From Chryseobacterium sp. ISL-6 (lineage in GTDB: Bacteria; Bacteroidota; Bacteroidia; Flavobacteriales; Weeksellaceae): a stretch of DNA of 64,000 nucleotides. The DNA is taken from assembly GCF_018613715.1 (NCBI RefSeq), contig NZ_JAGGPT010000006.1:620001-684000 (forward strand), read 5' to 3'. The translations under genes and the position numbers were made by a program. Shown one piece after another: positions 30,985 to 40,100 of the stretch. The notes under the pieces were generated by a model. It was given only the letters and a program-made list of their open reading frames with translations, had not been told where the DNA came from and did not search any database. The first letter of the stretch is position 1. The number at the start of each line of letters is the position of its first letter.

Positions 30985-31013
30985 AAAGCCTCATCATTGA
31001 TGAGGCTTTTTTA
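30985..31013. terminator. Bidirectional terminator between pckA and aroQ
   Basis: AAAGCCTCATC (30985-30995) and GATGAGGCTTT (30999-31009) form a perfect 11-bp stem with a 3-nt loop. T runs follow on the plus strand, and on the minus strand the hairpin is followed by AATTTTAT, so it can serve both convergent genes. Confidence 0.92.
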
Positions 31014-31036
31014 TTTTTTTCTTTTGTGACCAAAAA

Positions 31037-31441
31037 TTAGAAGCTCAACAGCGCTAATCTGTAACCTTGTAAGCCAAAGCCTGATAATACCGCATCAGTA
31101 TATGCAGCAGTCACAGACTTCTGACGAAACTCTTCTCTTTTATAAATGTTGCTGATATGGACTTCAATTTTAGGCTTTTGAATGTTTTTTAAACAATCAG
31201 CTATAGCATAAGAATAGTGGGTAAAAGCTCCCGGATTTATTACTAAAGCATCAAAATTATCTTCCTGAAGTCTGTTGATCAGTTCACCTTCAATGTTAGA
31301 TTGATAATAATTCAGCTCTTGGGTAGGAAATTCCGATCGTAATTTATCTAAATATTCCGCCATTGAAATTGTTCCGTAAATTTCCGGTTCTCTCGTTCCT
31401 AGCAAATTAAGATTTGGACCGTTTACAATTAAAATTTTCAT
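31037..31441 (-). CDS. aroQ: Type II 3-dehydroquinate dehydratase
   Basis: A 134-residue type II dehydroquinase. VNGPNLNLLGTREPEIYG carries the active-site loop with the catalytic tyrosine, NPGAFTHYSYAIADCL the substrate Asn, and VHISNIYKREEFRQKS the catalytic histidine. It dehydrates 3-dehydroquinate in the shikimate pathway; the enzyme is a cytoplasmic dodecamer. It is slightly shorter than most type II enzymes (about 145 residues) with the loss at the C-terminus, but all motifs are intact. It converges on pckA. Confidence 0.94.
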   Translation of the reverse strand: MKILIVNGPNLNLLGTREPEIYGTISMAEYLDKLRSEFPTQELNYYQSNIEGELINRLQEDNFDALVINPGAFTHYSYAIADCLKNIQKPKIEVHISNIYKREEFRQKSVTAAYTDAVLSGFGLQGYRLALLSF

Positions 31442-31637
31442 ACTATAAAATTAAAAAGTTTTTTTGATTAGCATTTATATTTCTGTCTTTTATTTCAATA
31501 AGATGGATTACATTATTTTTAATGATATTTCTCATGTTTGAAAATTTAACATTTTTTCTAAAGGTCTATTGACAGGCAGTTTATGTAAAAATTTAGTTAA
31601 TTTTTGAAAAATTTTAATAAAAAATTTAATAGTCTAC

Positions 31638-31668
31638 TTGTTTTATAGACTAATTGTTTTTAGATTTG
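31638..31668 (+). promoter_or_regulatory. Promoter of the SAM-riboswitch operon
   Basis: TTG at 31638-31640 and TAGATTTG at 31661-31668 are separated by 20 nt. Transcription would start about 31675, just before the riboswitch at 31687, which supports the call. Confidence 0.6.
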
Positions 31669-31686
31669 CACCCATATTTCGATCGG

Positions 31687-31780
31687 CTTATAAAGAAAGA
31701 TGGAGGGAACTGACCCTGTGAAATCTTAACAACCTGCATAATGCAAGGTGTTACATTCAGCCTTTTAAGGGAAAATAAGC
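31687..31780 (+). ncRNA. SAM-I (S-box) riboswitch
   Basis: The segment has the S-box core in order: CTTATAAAGAAAGATGGAGG, GAACTGACCCTGTGAAATC, then AACAACC, a P3 hairpin (GCATAATGC), GGTGTTACATTCAGCC and a closing ATAAG that pairs with the first CTTAT. This aptamer binds S-adenosylmethionine. It precedes a terminator hairpin at 31806-31831, so high SAM should stop transcription of the SusC/SusD pair. Confidence 0.9.
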
Positions 31781-31805
31781 ATTAGGTTAATCAAATTTAT
31801 TGATG

Positions 31806-31840
31806 CCCTTTGCTGTCTTTTCCGCAAAGGGTTATTTTTT
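31806..31840 (+). terminator. Riboswitch terminator (expression platform)
   Basis: CCCTTTGC (31806-31813) and GCAAAGGG (31824-31831) form a perfect 8-bp stem followed by TTATTTTTT. An alternative pairing between AAGGG (31767-31771, inside the aptamer's 3' side) and CCCTT (31806-31810) would break the terminator, the usual logic of an S-box switch. That antiterminator is inferred. Confidence 0.75.
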
Positions 31841-31864
31841 AATATTTCATAAATAAAATTGATT

Positions 31865-34780
31865 ATGGTTAGTAAAAATTTATTTAAGGCTAAAATTTGG
31901 ATTCCACCAAGTGCTTTGTTTTTCTTAGGAATTATGAGTGTGAATGGTCAGGAAGCAAAGCCTAAAAAAGATACACTTCGGGAAAAAGATATTGATGAAG
32001 TTGTCGTAGTTGCTTACGGTAAAGCAAAAAAAACAAGTTATACAGGTTCTGTAGCAACAATCTCAAGTGAAAAGATTAATAACAGACCAGTTACTAATAT
32101 TACCAAGGCACTGGAAGGGCAAGTGGCAGGACTGCAGGCAGTAAGTTCCTCCGGACAACCTGGAGCCACAGCAACGATACGTATCAGAGGGATCGGATCT
32201 ATCAGTGCTTCAAGCAATCCTTTATTTGTTGTAGATGGAATTCCTTTTGATGGAAACATTAATTCTATCAGTCCAAACGATATTGAGTCTATCAGTGTTT
32301 TGAAAGATGCTACAGCGAGTTCTTTATATGGATCACGAGGGGCAAATGGTGTTATAATAGTAACAACAAAATCCGGAAAAAAAGGCGAGCCTCGAATCAA
32401 CTTTAATATGAGCCAGGGTTTTTCCAGCAGAGCAGTAAAAGATTATGAGCAGGTAAATACAGATCAGTATTTTCAATTGTATTGGGAAGCTTTGAGGAAT
32501 GGATATCAATCAACTCAGATATCTTCACAACAGGCAGCACAGATGGCTACAAACAATTTGGTGAACGAATTGGGAATTAATCCTTATGGACCAAATTATG
32601 CTCAGCCAGTAGGAACCGATGGAAAGCTTTTACCTGGAGCTAAGGCTTTATGGAATGATGACTGGCGGGATATTCTTCAGAGAGTAGCTTCAAGAAATCA
32701 AGTCGATCTTGATTTCAGCGGTGGAAATGAGAAAGGGAATTACTTTTTTTCATTAGGGTATTTGGATGATAAAGGAATTGCCATTGGTTCTGGTTTTAAA
32801 AAATACAGCACCAGATTAAAAATTAATAATGAAGTCAAAAAATGGTTAACTATTGGTGCTAATTTAAGTTATACCAATAGTCTTCAGGAAGCTCCACCTT
32901 CTTCAGATTCAAGAACAGATAATATCATTAATGCAGCAAGAGTAATTCCTTCTTTTTATCCATATTATGAAAGAAATCCGGATGGAAGTTACAGACTGGA
33001 TGCCAATGGAAACAATATCTATGACTTTGGAAAATACAGACCAACAAGTGCTTTACAGAATCAAAATGCTGCGGCAACTTTACCTTTAGATAAAAACGAA
33101 AACAGAGAAGATAACTTTTCAGGAAAAGGATTTTTAGACTTTACTTTTTTACCAGAGTTAAAATTTAAATCAAGCTTCTCAGTTGACCTGGTCAATTATA
33201 ATGGACATTATTATTCTAATCCATTGCTGGGCGAGGGGAGTGAAATAGGTGGTTCTGTAACGAAAACAAATTCGAGAACCCTATCTTATACAACCAGTAA
33301 TATTTTGACCTATGATAAAAAATTCAACCAGCACCATTTCAATATTCTGGCAGGGCAGGAATTTTATCATTATGAATATCAAACAATATCTGGAAACAGA
33401 AGTCAGTTTTCTCTGCCTTATTATTATGAGCCGGATGCAGCTGCCCTGTTGGGAGGATTCAGTGGGAATAGTGATAAATTAGGTCTACTGAGTTTTTTAG
33501 GTAAAGCAGAATATGATTTTAAAAACACTTACTTTATTTCAGGGTCTGTAAGAGCGGATGGTTCTTCAAGATTTTCACCTGAAAATAGATGGGGAACTTT
33601 CTGGTCTGTGGGAGGTTCATGGAAAGCCTCAAATGAAAGTTTTATTAAGAATTTGAATTTCTTTAATCAGCTTACTCTTCGTGCAAGTTACGGAGGTCAG
33701 GGAAATGATAAGTTAAGTACATATTATGCTTATCAGAGTTTATATGCATTTTACAATAATCTTGGTGAAGGAGGAACTGTAGCAAGCAGACTTCCAACTC
33801 CGAATTTAAAATGGGAGACAAATCTCAATTTAAATGTAGGATTAGAGTTTGCAATACTTAACAATAGAGTTAAAGGGAATGTAGAATATTTCCAACGCCA
33901 GAGTAAGGATCTTTTATTTGACAGACCATTAGCTCCTTCTCTTGGTTTTACTGGGTATTCTGCCAATATTGGTGAATTGAAAAATACAGGGTTTGAATTC
34001 TCATTATTTACTACACCTGTTAAAACAGATGATTTCCAGTGGGACGTTGATCTTAATTTAACCACTCTGAAAAATAAAATCACAAAACTTCCAAAAGGAT
34101 CTATTGTTACAGGAACCAAATTATTACAGGTTGGAGGTTCAGTCTATGATTTCTTTATTCCTGAATGGGTGGGTGTTGATCCAGGCAATGGGTCTCCTTT
34201 ATGGAAATACATCTACCAGGATGCGAATGGAAATACAGTGGAAGGGACAACCTCGGAGTATGCAAAAGCTACAAAAACCTTACAAGGGTCTTCTTTACCT
34301 AAGTTTTCCGGTGGATTGACCACAAGCATAACCTATAAAAACTTTGATTTTTCAGGATTGGTGACCTTCAGTGTTGGAGGTAAGATCCTTGATACGGATT
34401 ACACGATGCTAATGTCTAATGGAAGCAGTGCAGGAAGAGCCTGGAGTGCTGAAATGATCAACAGGTGGACGCCGGAAAATCCAAATACTGATGTACCGGC
34501 TTTAAGTACGAAAACAAACAACTGGACATCTGCATCTTCAAGGTTCCTGTATTCGGGTACCTATGCCAGAGTGAAAAATGTAAGCATTGGATACACACTG
34601 CCTTCAGACTATTTTGGGAAGTTAGGTTTAAAGAAATTTAGAATTTATCTTCAGGCTGAAAATCTACTTACTTTTTATAAGCATAAAGGAATGGATCCGG
34701 AGCAGACGCTCGATGGAACGACCTATTATAGGTACCCTGCAATGAGAACAATAACTTTTGGCCTTCAGGCAACCCTTTAA
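31865..34780 (+). CDS. SusC/RagA family TonB-linked outer membrane protein under SAM riboswitch control
   Basis: A 971-residue TonB-dependent transporter using the ATG at 31865; the frame also opens at a TTG at 31859, which is less likely. A signal peptide (GIMSVNGQ end) is followed by IDEVVVVAYGKAKKTSYTGSV, then the SusC plug motifs VAGLQAVSSSGQPGATATIRIRGIGS, NPLFVVDGIPFDGN and LKDATASSLYGSRGANGVIIVTTKSGKKG, and the barrel to ITFGLQATL. Like the first SusC it lacks the carboxypeptidase-like N-terminal domain. Control by SAM suggests a substrate tied to methionine or sulphur, such as a methionine-rich peptide or a sulphur compound; this is inference. Confidence 0.95.
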   Translation: MVSKNLFKAKIWIPPSALFFLGIMSVNGQEAKPKKDTLREKDIDEVVVVAYGKAKKTSYTGSVATISSEKINNRPVTNITKALEGQVAGLQAVSSSGQPGATATIRIRGIGSISASSNPLFVVDGIPFDGNINSISPNDIESISVLKDATASSLYGSRGANGVIIVTTKSGKKGEPRINFNMSQGFSSRAVKDYEQVNTDQYFQLYWEALRNGYQSTQISSQQAAQMATNNLVNELGINPYGPNYAQPVGTDGKLLPGAKALWNDDWRDILQRVASRNQVDLDFSGGNEKGNYFFSLGYLDDKGIAIGSGFKKYSTRLKINNEVKKWLTIGANLSYTNSLQEAPPSSDSRTDNIINAARVIPSFYPYYERNPDGSYRLDANGNNIYDFGKYRPTSALQNQNAAATLPLDKNENREDNFSGKGFLDFTFLPELKFKSSFSVDLVNYNGHYYSNPLLGEGSEIGGSVTKTNSRTLSYTTSNILTYDKKFNQHHFNILAGQEFYHYEYQTISGNRSQFSLPYYYEPDAAALLGGFSGNSDKLGLLSFLGKAEYDFKNTYFISGSVRADGSSRFSPENRWGTFWSVGGSWKASNESFIKNLNFFNQLTLRASYGGQGNDKLSTYYAYQSLYAFYNNLGEGGTVASRLPTPNLKWETNLNLNVGLEFAILNNRVKGNVEYFQRQSKDLLFDRPLAPSLGFTGYSANIGELKNTGFEFSLFTTPVKTDDFQWDVDLNLTTLKNKITKLPKGSIVTGTKLLQVGGSVYDFFIPEWVGVDPGNGSPLWKYIYQDANGNTVEGTTSEYAKATKTLQGSSLPKFSGGLTTSITYKNFDFSGLVTFSVGGKILDTDYTMLMSNGSSAGRAWSAEMINRWTPENPNTDVPALSTKTNNWTSASSRFLYSGTYARVKNVSIGYTLPSDYFGKLGLKKFRIYLQAENLLTFYKHKGMDPEQTLDGTTYYRYPAMRTITFGLQATL

Positions 34781-34797
34781 AAATTAAAATTTAAGCA

Positions 34798-36288
34798 ATG
34801 AAAAAAATAAAATATATAGCCTTTATAATTGCAGCGCTGTCTTTTTCCAGTTGTGCAAATGATCTGGAAACAGCACCTACTAACCAGGCAAATGAAGCAG
34901 AAGTTTTTAAAACTGCTGAAAGTGCAGAAACGGTTATTAATGGAGCTTGGGCAAAATTTAATGATGATGGAACTACCTATGCTAATATTGGTTATTCCAC
35001 TGTGCTGAGAACAAGTGATGCTATGGGAAGTGATGTTGCGGTTCTCACAAATAAATATGGATTTGCATCCCCGTATGCATTTACCGATCTGGTAAACAAT
35101 ACTGGAAGTCGCTCGCAATTTATCTGGAGTATGTTATATTCCACGATCAATAATATGAATAATGTGATAGCAAGAATCGATGGAGTAGAAGGGAGTCAGT
35201 CCAAAAAAGATCAGGTTAAGGGACAGGCAAAAGCTTTACGTGCTTTTTGTTATTTGAATTTAGCTAGTTTTTATCAGTTCAGTTATTTAAAAGATAAAAA
35301 TGCTTTGGTAGCGCCTATTTATACTGAACCTACTACAACGAATTCGGTAGGAAAGAAAAGAGCAACCCTTGAGGAAATCTATACTTTAATTAAAAATGAC
35401 CTTTCAGAAGCCAGTAATTTGTTGCAGAATTATACCAGAAATAATAAGGATAAAATTGACAGGTCTGTTGTAAACGGACTGTTGGCAAGAACTTATCTGA
35501 ATACTGGAGAATGGGCTAAAGCGGTTACTGCTGCACAAATAGCAAAAGCAGGATTTCCATTAATGGCCGCTGAAAAATATAAAGATGGATTTAATGATAT
35601 TACTAATGCGGAGTGGATTTGGGGACATGGCCAGACGCAGGAACAATCAGGTGAAAGTTATGCCTTTCATTATCTGGATGTTTCTTCTTCAGGAAGTTAT
35701 TATTACAGTTTCATGGCCGATCCTTATTTTAAAGATCTGTTTGATACCAATGACATCAGATATCAGTTGTTCCAATGGGATGGACTTCCGGGAAGGGAAG
35801 GACTTTTAAGATATGCTAAATTTAAATTTAAAGCCAATCTTATTGCAGACATTGTCTTCATGAGAGCTGCTGAGATGTATTTAATTGAAGCAGAAGCAGA
35901 AGCCAGAAATGGAAATGTGACCAATGCGGTGACTATTTTAAACCAATTAAAATCTGCCCGACATGCCAATGTGTATACTGGACCTTTAGCACAGAATGAT
36001 GTGATTAAAGAAGTCCTGATTGAAAGAAGAAAAGAATTGTTTGGGGAAGGGTTCTCTTTGTCTGATATTATCAGAACTCAAGGAACAGTAGCAAGAAAAC
36101 CATACACTGATGCGAGTGGACAACCGATTAAAGTGCAGATAACAACTCCGGATGGTACAGTGAAAACAGTGAATGGGAGAGGACACTCTATATTTGCTTT
36201 CCCTGATCAATCTGTATTTGCTCCCAACAGTAGATATTACTTGTTTACGATTCCGCAGAAGGAAGTGGAGAATAATCCAAATTTGTAG
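34798..36288 (+). CDS. SusD/RagB family lipoprotein, partner of the SAM-regulated SusC
   Basis: A 496-residue SusD-like protein with a lipoprotein signal (lipid-modified Cys19 in ALSFSSC). GQAKALRAFCYLNLASFYQ is the conserved TPR-like motif, ERRKELFGEGFSLSDIIRTQG the C-terminal family motif. It lies 17 nt after the susC gene and forms the surface lid of that transporter. The substrate is unknown but should be the same sulphur-related one. Confidence 0.94.
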   Translation: MKKIKYIAFIIAALSFSSCANDLETAPTNQANEAEVFKTAESAETVINGAWAKFNDDGTTYANIGYSTVLRTSDAMGSDVAVLTNKYGFASPYAFTDLVNNTGSRSQFIWSMLYSTINNMNNVIARIDGVEGSQSKKDQVKGQAKALRAFCYLNLASFYQFSYLKDKNALVAPIYTEPTTTNSVGKKRATLEEIYTLIKNDLSEASNLLQNYTRNNKDKIDRSVVNGLLARTYLNTGEWAKAVTAAQIAKAGFPLMAAEKYKDGFNDITNAEWIWGHGQTQEQSGESYAFHYLDVSSSGSYYYSFMADPYFKDLFDTNDIRYQLFQWDGLPGREGLLRYAKFKFKANLIADIVFMRAAEMYLIEAEAEARNGNVTNAVTILNQLKSARHANVYTGPLAQNDVIKEVLIERRKELFGEGFSLSDIIRTQGTVARKPYTDASGQPIKVQITTPDGTVKTVNGRGHSIFAFPDQSVFAPNSRYYLFTIPQKEVENNPNL

Positions 36289-36313
36289 TGATTATTTTTG
36301 ATGAAAAATGATA

Positions 36314-36350
36314 TAAATAAACCCCTTGTATTTGCAAGTGGGTTTATTTA
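36314..36350 (+). terminator. Terminator after the SAM-regulated SusC/SusD operon
   Basis: TAAATAAACCCCTTG (36314-36328) and CAAGTGGGTTTATTTA (36335-36350) pair with one bulge around a 6-nt loop. No long T run follows beyond the stem itself, but the stem is long. The remaining gap to 36715 shows no gene and no repeat that I can name. Confidence 0.75.
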
Positions 36351-36715
36351 CTTGAAAATTCGATATTTTCTTTTACTTGCTTTAGATTTATAATAGATTA
36401 ATAAATCTAATATTACCATGAATTGATTAAACTTTTTACTTTTATCATGCTCTATTATTTCATTGGCAAGGAAATAATCATAAGTAATTTTTAATAGTCT
36501 TTTATTGGTTCTCATCTCTATTATTTTTGGAGGTGAAATAGAATTCTACTTCTCTACTATTTTTGAATGATTATCAATAGTATGGTTAAAAAGACTGAAG
36601 AATAATATAGTTTTTTATAAATGATTAGTTAAATTTTAAATATAGTTCTTTGCGGGCTATCGCCTAAAATAAATATACAATATCGGGATTTAATTTTTTT
36701 TTAATAAAAAAAATA

Positions 36716-36723
36716 TACCTTTG
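36716..36723 (+). promoter_or_regulatory. -10 box 5 nt before a start codon (possible leaderless mRNA)
   Basis: TACCTTTG matches TAnnTTTG. The ATG of the small Cys-rich protein lies at 36729, so transcription would begin at or next to the start codon. No clear -33 TTG is seen in the T-rich sequence upstream. Confidence 0.45.
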
Positions 36724-36728
36724 TCACA

Positions 36729-37052
36729 ATGAACTTGTTAAGATGGATTTTAGCATTCTATTTTATGGCATTATCTCTAATGCCATGTGAAGATGTGCAT
36801 AAACAACCCAATTCATCTACAACTAATGCATCACTAAGTATCGGGCAGCCCCATACAAAAGACAAAGGCGATATCTGTTCTCCTTTATGTGTCTGCAACT
36901 GCTGTCAGATTACGGTGACAGCTTTCAAAACAGAACCCCTACTCAGTGTTCCAAAACAGGTTCAGACTTATTTTTCAAAAAAGATTCTTTTTCAAAAGAA
37001 TGATTTTGCCTATCAGGTTTACGAGAATATCTGGCAACCCCCTAAAATTTAA
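36729..37052 (+). CDS. Small Cys-rich membrane-anchored protein, DUF6660-like
   Basis: A 107-residue protein. The first 20 residues (LRWILAFYFMALSLMPC) form a signal or anchor segment; the middle holds CSPLCVCNCCQI, five cysteines in nine residues. Small proteins of this kind, which I recall as DUF6660, often precede heavy-metal pumps in Flavobacteriia. It lies 140 nt before the CzcA-type pump but outside the operator-controlled unit. A role in periplasmic metal binding is possible but unproven. Confidence 0.65.
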   Translation: MNLLRWILAFYFMALSLMPCEDVHKQPNSSTTNASLSIGQPHTKDKGDICSPLCVCNCCQITVTAFKTEPLLSVPKQVQTYFSKKILFQKNDFAYQVYENIWQPPKI

Positions 37053-37064
37053 TTTTATTGACTT

Positions 37065-37085
37065 TTAGAAAGTAATGCTTTCTAA
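37065..37085 (+). terminator. Hairpin after the small Cys-rich gene
   Basis: TTAGAAAG (37065-37072) and CTTTCTAA (37078-37085) form a perfect 8-bp stem with a 5-nt loop, 13 nt after the stop at 37052. No T run follows, so it may be a weak terminator or part of the control region of the pump gene. Confidence 0.4.
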
Positions 37086-37098
37086 CCTACGTGAAACT

Positions 37099-37115
37099 TT
37101 GCAATTACATTGCAA
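37099..37115. promoter_or_regulatory. 17-bp operator TTGCAATTACATTGCAA before the RND pump
   Basis: Perfect 7-3-7 inverted repeat that ends 12 bp before the -10 box at 37128-37135 and so covers the -33 region. A near-identical palindrome stands with the same 12-bp spacing before the P-type ATPase at 45836-45852. The Fur-family regulator encoded between the two is the likely ligand. See the separate finding. Confidence 0.75.
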
Positions 37116-37127
37116 GGATCTTCATGA

Positions 37128-37135
37128 TACTTTTG
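37128..37135 (+). promoter_or_regulatory. -10 box of the RND efflux operon
   Basis: TACTTTTG matches the TAnnTTTG -10 pattern and lies 57 nt before the pump's GTG start. The self-complementary CATTTTAAAATG at 37143-37154 follows and may be a further site. Confidence 0.55.
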
Positions 37136-37192
37136 CACATGACATTTTAAAATGCCATCGTGTGTATATTTTCAATAAAATAAATCTTATTT

Positions 37193-40100
37193 GTGTTAGA
37201 TAAAATCATAAAATTCAGCATCAATAACAAGTTTATCATAGGTATTATGACCTTGTTATTGATTATTTGGGGAGTTTGGAGTGCTACCAGACTACCTATA
37301 GATGCCGTACCTGATATTACCAATAATCAGGTGCAGATTATTACTGTATGCCCTACCCTGGCCGGCCAGGAGGTAGAGCAGTTGGTTACTTTTCCTATCG
37401 AACAGAGCATTGCCAATGTTCCTGGGATTGAGGATACAAGGAGTATCTCAAGATTTGGTCTTTCTGTTATTACCGTAGTTTTTAAAGAAGATGTAGATGT
37501 CTATTTTGCCCGGCAGCTCATTAGTGAGAAATTAAAAGAAGCAGCTGAGGAAATACCAAAAGGTGTTGGAACTCCGGAAATGGCTCCTGTAAGTACGGGA
37601 TTAGGAGAAGTATACCAATATATCCTTCATCCCAAAAAAGGGAGTGAGAAAAAATATAATGCTAAAGAACTACGTACAATGCAGGACTGGATCGTACGTA
37701 GACAACTGAATGGAACTCCTGGAGTTGCAGAGGTCAATAGTTTTGGGGGGGAATTGAAACAATATGAAGTAGCTATCAACCCAAATCGTCTTAAAGCAAT
37801 GGGAGTGAGTATTACAGATATATTTACCTCTTTAGAAAAAAACAACCAAAATACGGGTGGAGCCTATATTGATAGGAAGCCCAATGCGTATTTCATTCGT
37901 GGAATAGGTATGGTAACCTCTTTGGAGGATGTTAAAAACATTGCAGTAAAAAATGAAACAGGCAGTGTTCCGATTTTTATTAAAGATGTAGCCGATGTTC
38001 GTTTTGGAAGCGCCGTTCGTTACGGTGCCATGACCTTTAATGGAAAAGTAGATGCGGTAGGTGGAGTTGTCATGATGCTGAAAGGAGCCAATAGTAATGA
38101 AGTCGTAGATAATATTAAGGCTAAAATACCAACCATTCAAAAATCTCTTCCTAATGACGTGGTGATCGAACCTTTCCTTGACAGGACGGATCTGGTTGGA
38201 AGAGCAATGAAGACTGTAGAAAAAAACTTAATAGAAGGTGCACTTATTGTCATCTTCGTACTTGTTGTTTTCCTGGGGAATCTTAGAGCTGGTCTTATTG
38301 TGGCCTCAGCAATTCCGCTTTCGTTATTGTTTGCTCTGGGAATGATGAATGTTTTTGGAGTCAGTGCCAATTTAATGAGCTTAGGGGCTATTGATTTCGG
38401 ATTAATTGTAGATGGAGCTGTCATCATTGTGGAATCAACATTACATATACTGAATCATAAAAGTAAAGGAAGGCTTACCCAGATCCAGATGGATAAGGAG
38501 GTGGGAACTGCCGCATCTAAAATGATGAACAGTGCCATATTTGGACAAGTCATTATTCTGATAGTATATATTCCCATCCTTACTTTAGCGGGAGTAGAAG
38601 GGAAAATGTTTACCCCGATGGCAAAAACGGTAGGATTTGCCATTATCGGAGCAACGATTTTATCTGTAACGTATATTCCGATGGTGAGTGCATTGTTTCT
38701 TTCAAAAAATATTAAAAATAAAAAAACGATCAGTGATAAAATAATGGATTTTCTGCAACGCATTTATCAGCCGCTGTTGCAAAAAGCGATTAGATTAAAA
38801 TATATGATCGTCTCTATAACAATTTTCATTTTCGTTATCGCTGCTTTTATATTTAAAGGTATGGGAGGGGAATTTATTCCGCAGCTGCAAGAGGGTGATT
38901 ATGCATTCCACTGTATTTTGCCACAAGGAAGTTCTTTAAGTCAAAGTCTTGAAACTTCAATGCAGGCTTCGAGAATTATTAAACAATTTGATGAGGTAAA
39001 AATGGTCGTTGGAAAAACGGGATCCGCTGAAGTGCCGACCGATCCAATGCCACCTGAAGCAACTGATATGATTGTGGTTCTAAAACCTCAAAGCGAATGG
39101 AAAACAAAGAAATCATATACGGAACTGGCTGATGAGATCAGTGAGAAACTAGAGGCGATTCCAGGAGTATTCTTTGAAAAGAACCAACCGATACAGATGC
39201 GTTTTAACGAATTAATGACAGGGATCAGACAAGATGTAGCGGTGAAGATCTTTGGTGAAAATCTTGATTCCCTTTCCATTTACGCAGATAAAGTAGGAAA
39301 AGCAATACAGACTGTAGATGGAGCAACGGCGCCACAGATTGAAAAAGTAAGTGGTCTTCCACAGATCAATGTGGAGTATGATAGAACCAGAATTGCTAAT
39401 TATGGATTGAGTATCGAAGATGTTAATAATGCTTTAAGTACTGCTTTTGCAGGGAAAAGCACAGGACAGGTTTTTGAAAATGAAAGACGTTTTGACTTAG
39501 TTGTTCGTTTAGACAGTCTTAACAGAACGAATATCGATGATGTGAATAATCTGATGATCACAACCAATACTGGCGCCCAGATTCCTCTTTCACAGGTTGC
39601 TAATATCAGTTATAAACTGGGTCCGGCGCAAATAAGTCGTGAGCAAGGGAAACGAAGAATCGTAATTGGATTTAATGTAAAAGGGCGTGATGTTGAAAGT
39701 GTGGTAAAAGATATTCAGGTGAAGCTTGAAAAACAGATAAAATTACCATCAGGATATTATTTTACTTATGGAGGACAATTTGAAAATTTACAGGAGGCAA
39801 GTAAGCGTCTAACGATCGCTGTTCCTGTGTCCTTATTTTTGATCTTTATGTTACTGTATTTCACTTTTCACTCCTTCAAACAGGCTGCGTTGATCTTTAC
39901 TGCTATTCCGATGAGTGCTATTGGTGGCATATTTGCCTTACTTCTCAGAGGAATGCCATTCAGTATAAGTGCAGGAATAGGATTTATAGCATTATTTGGA
40001 GTCGCGGTTCTTAATGGGATCGTTTTGATAGGAACCTTTAATGAACTAGAAAAAGAAGGTGAAAAAGATATTCTAAAAAGAGTTATTGAAGGAACCAAAA

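Noticed and set aside
33751-34119. 122-codon antisense frame inside susC
   Set aside because: Shadow of the SusC barrel region; no domain or promoter supports it.
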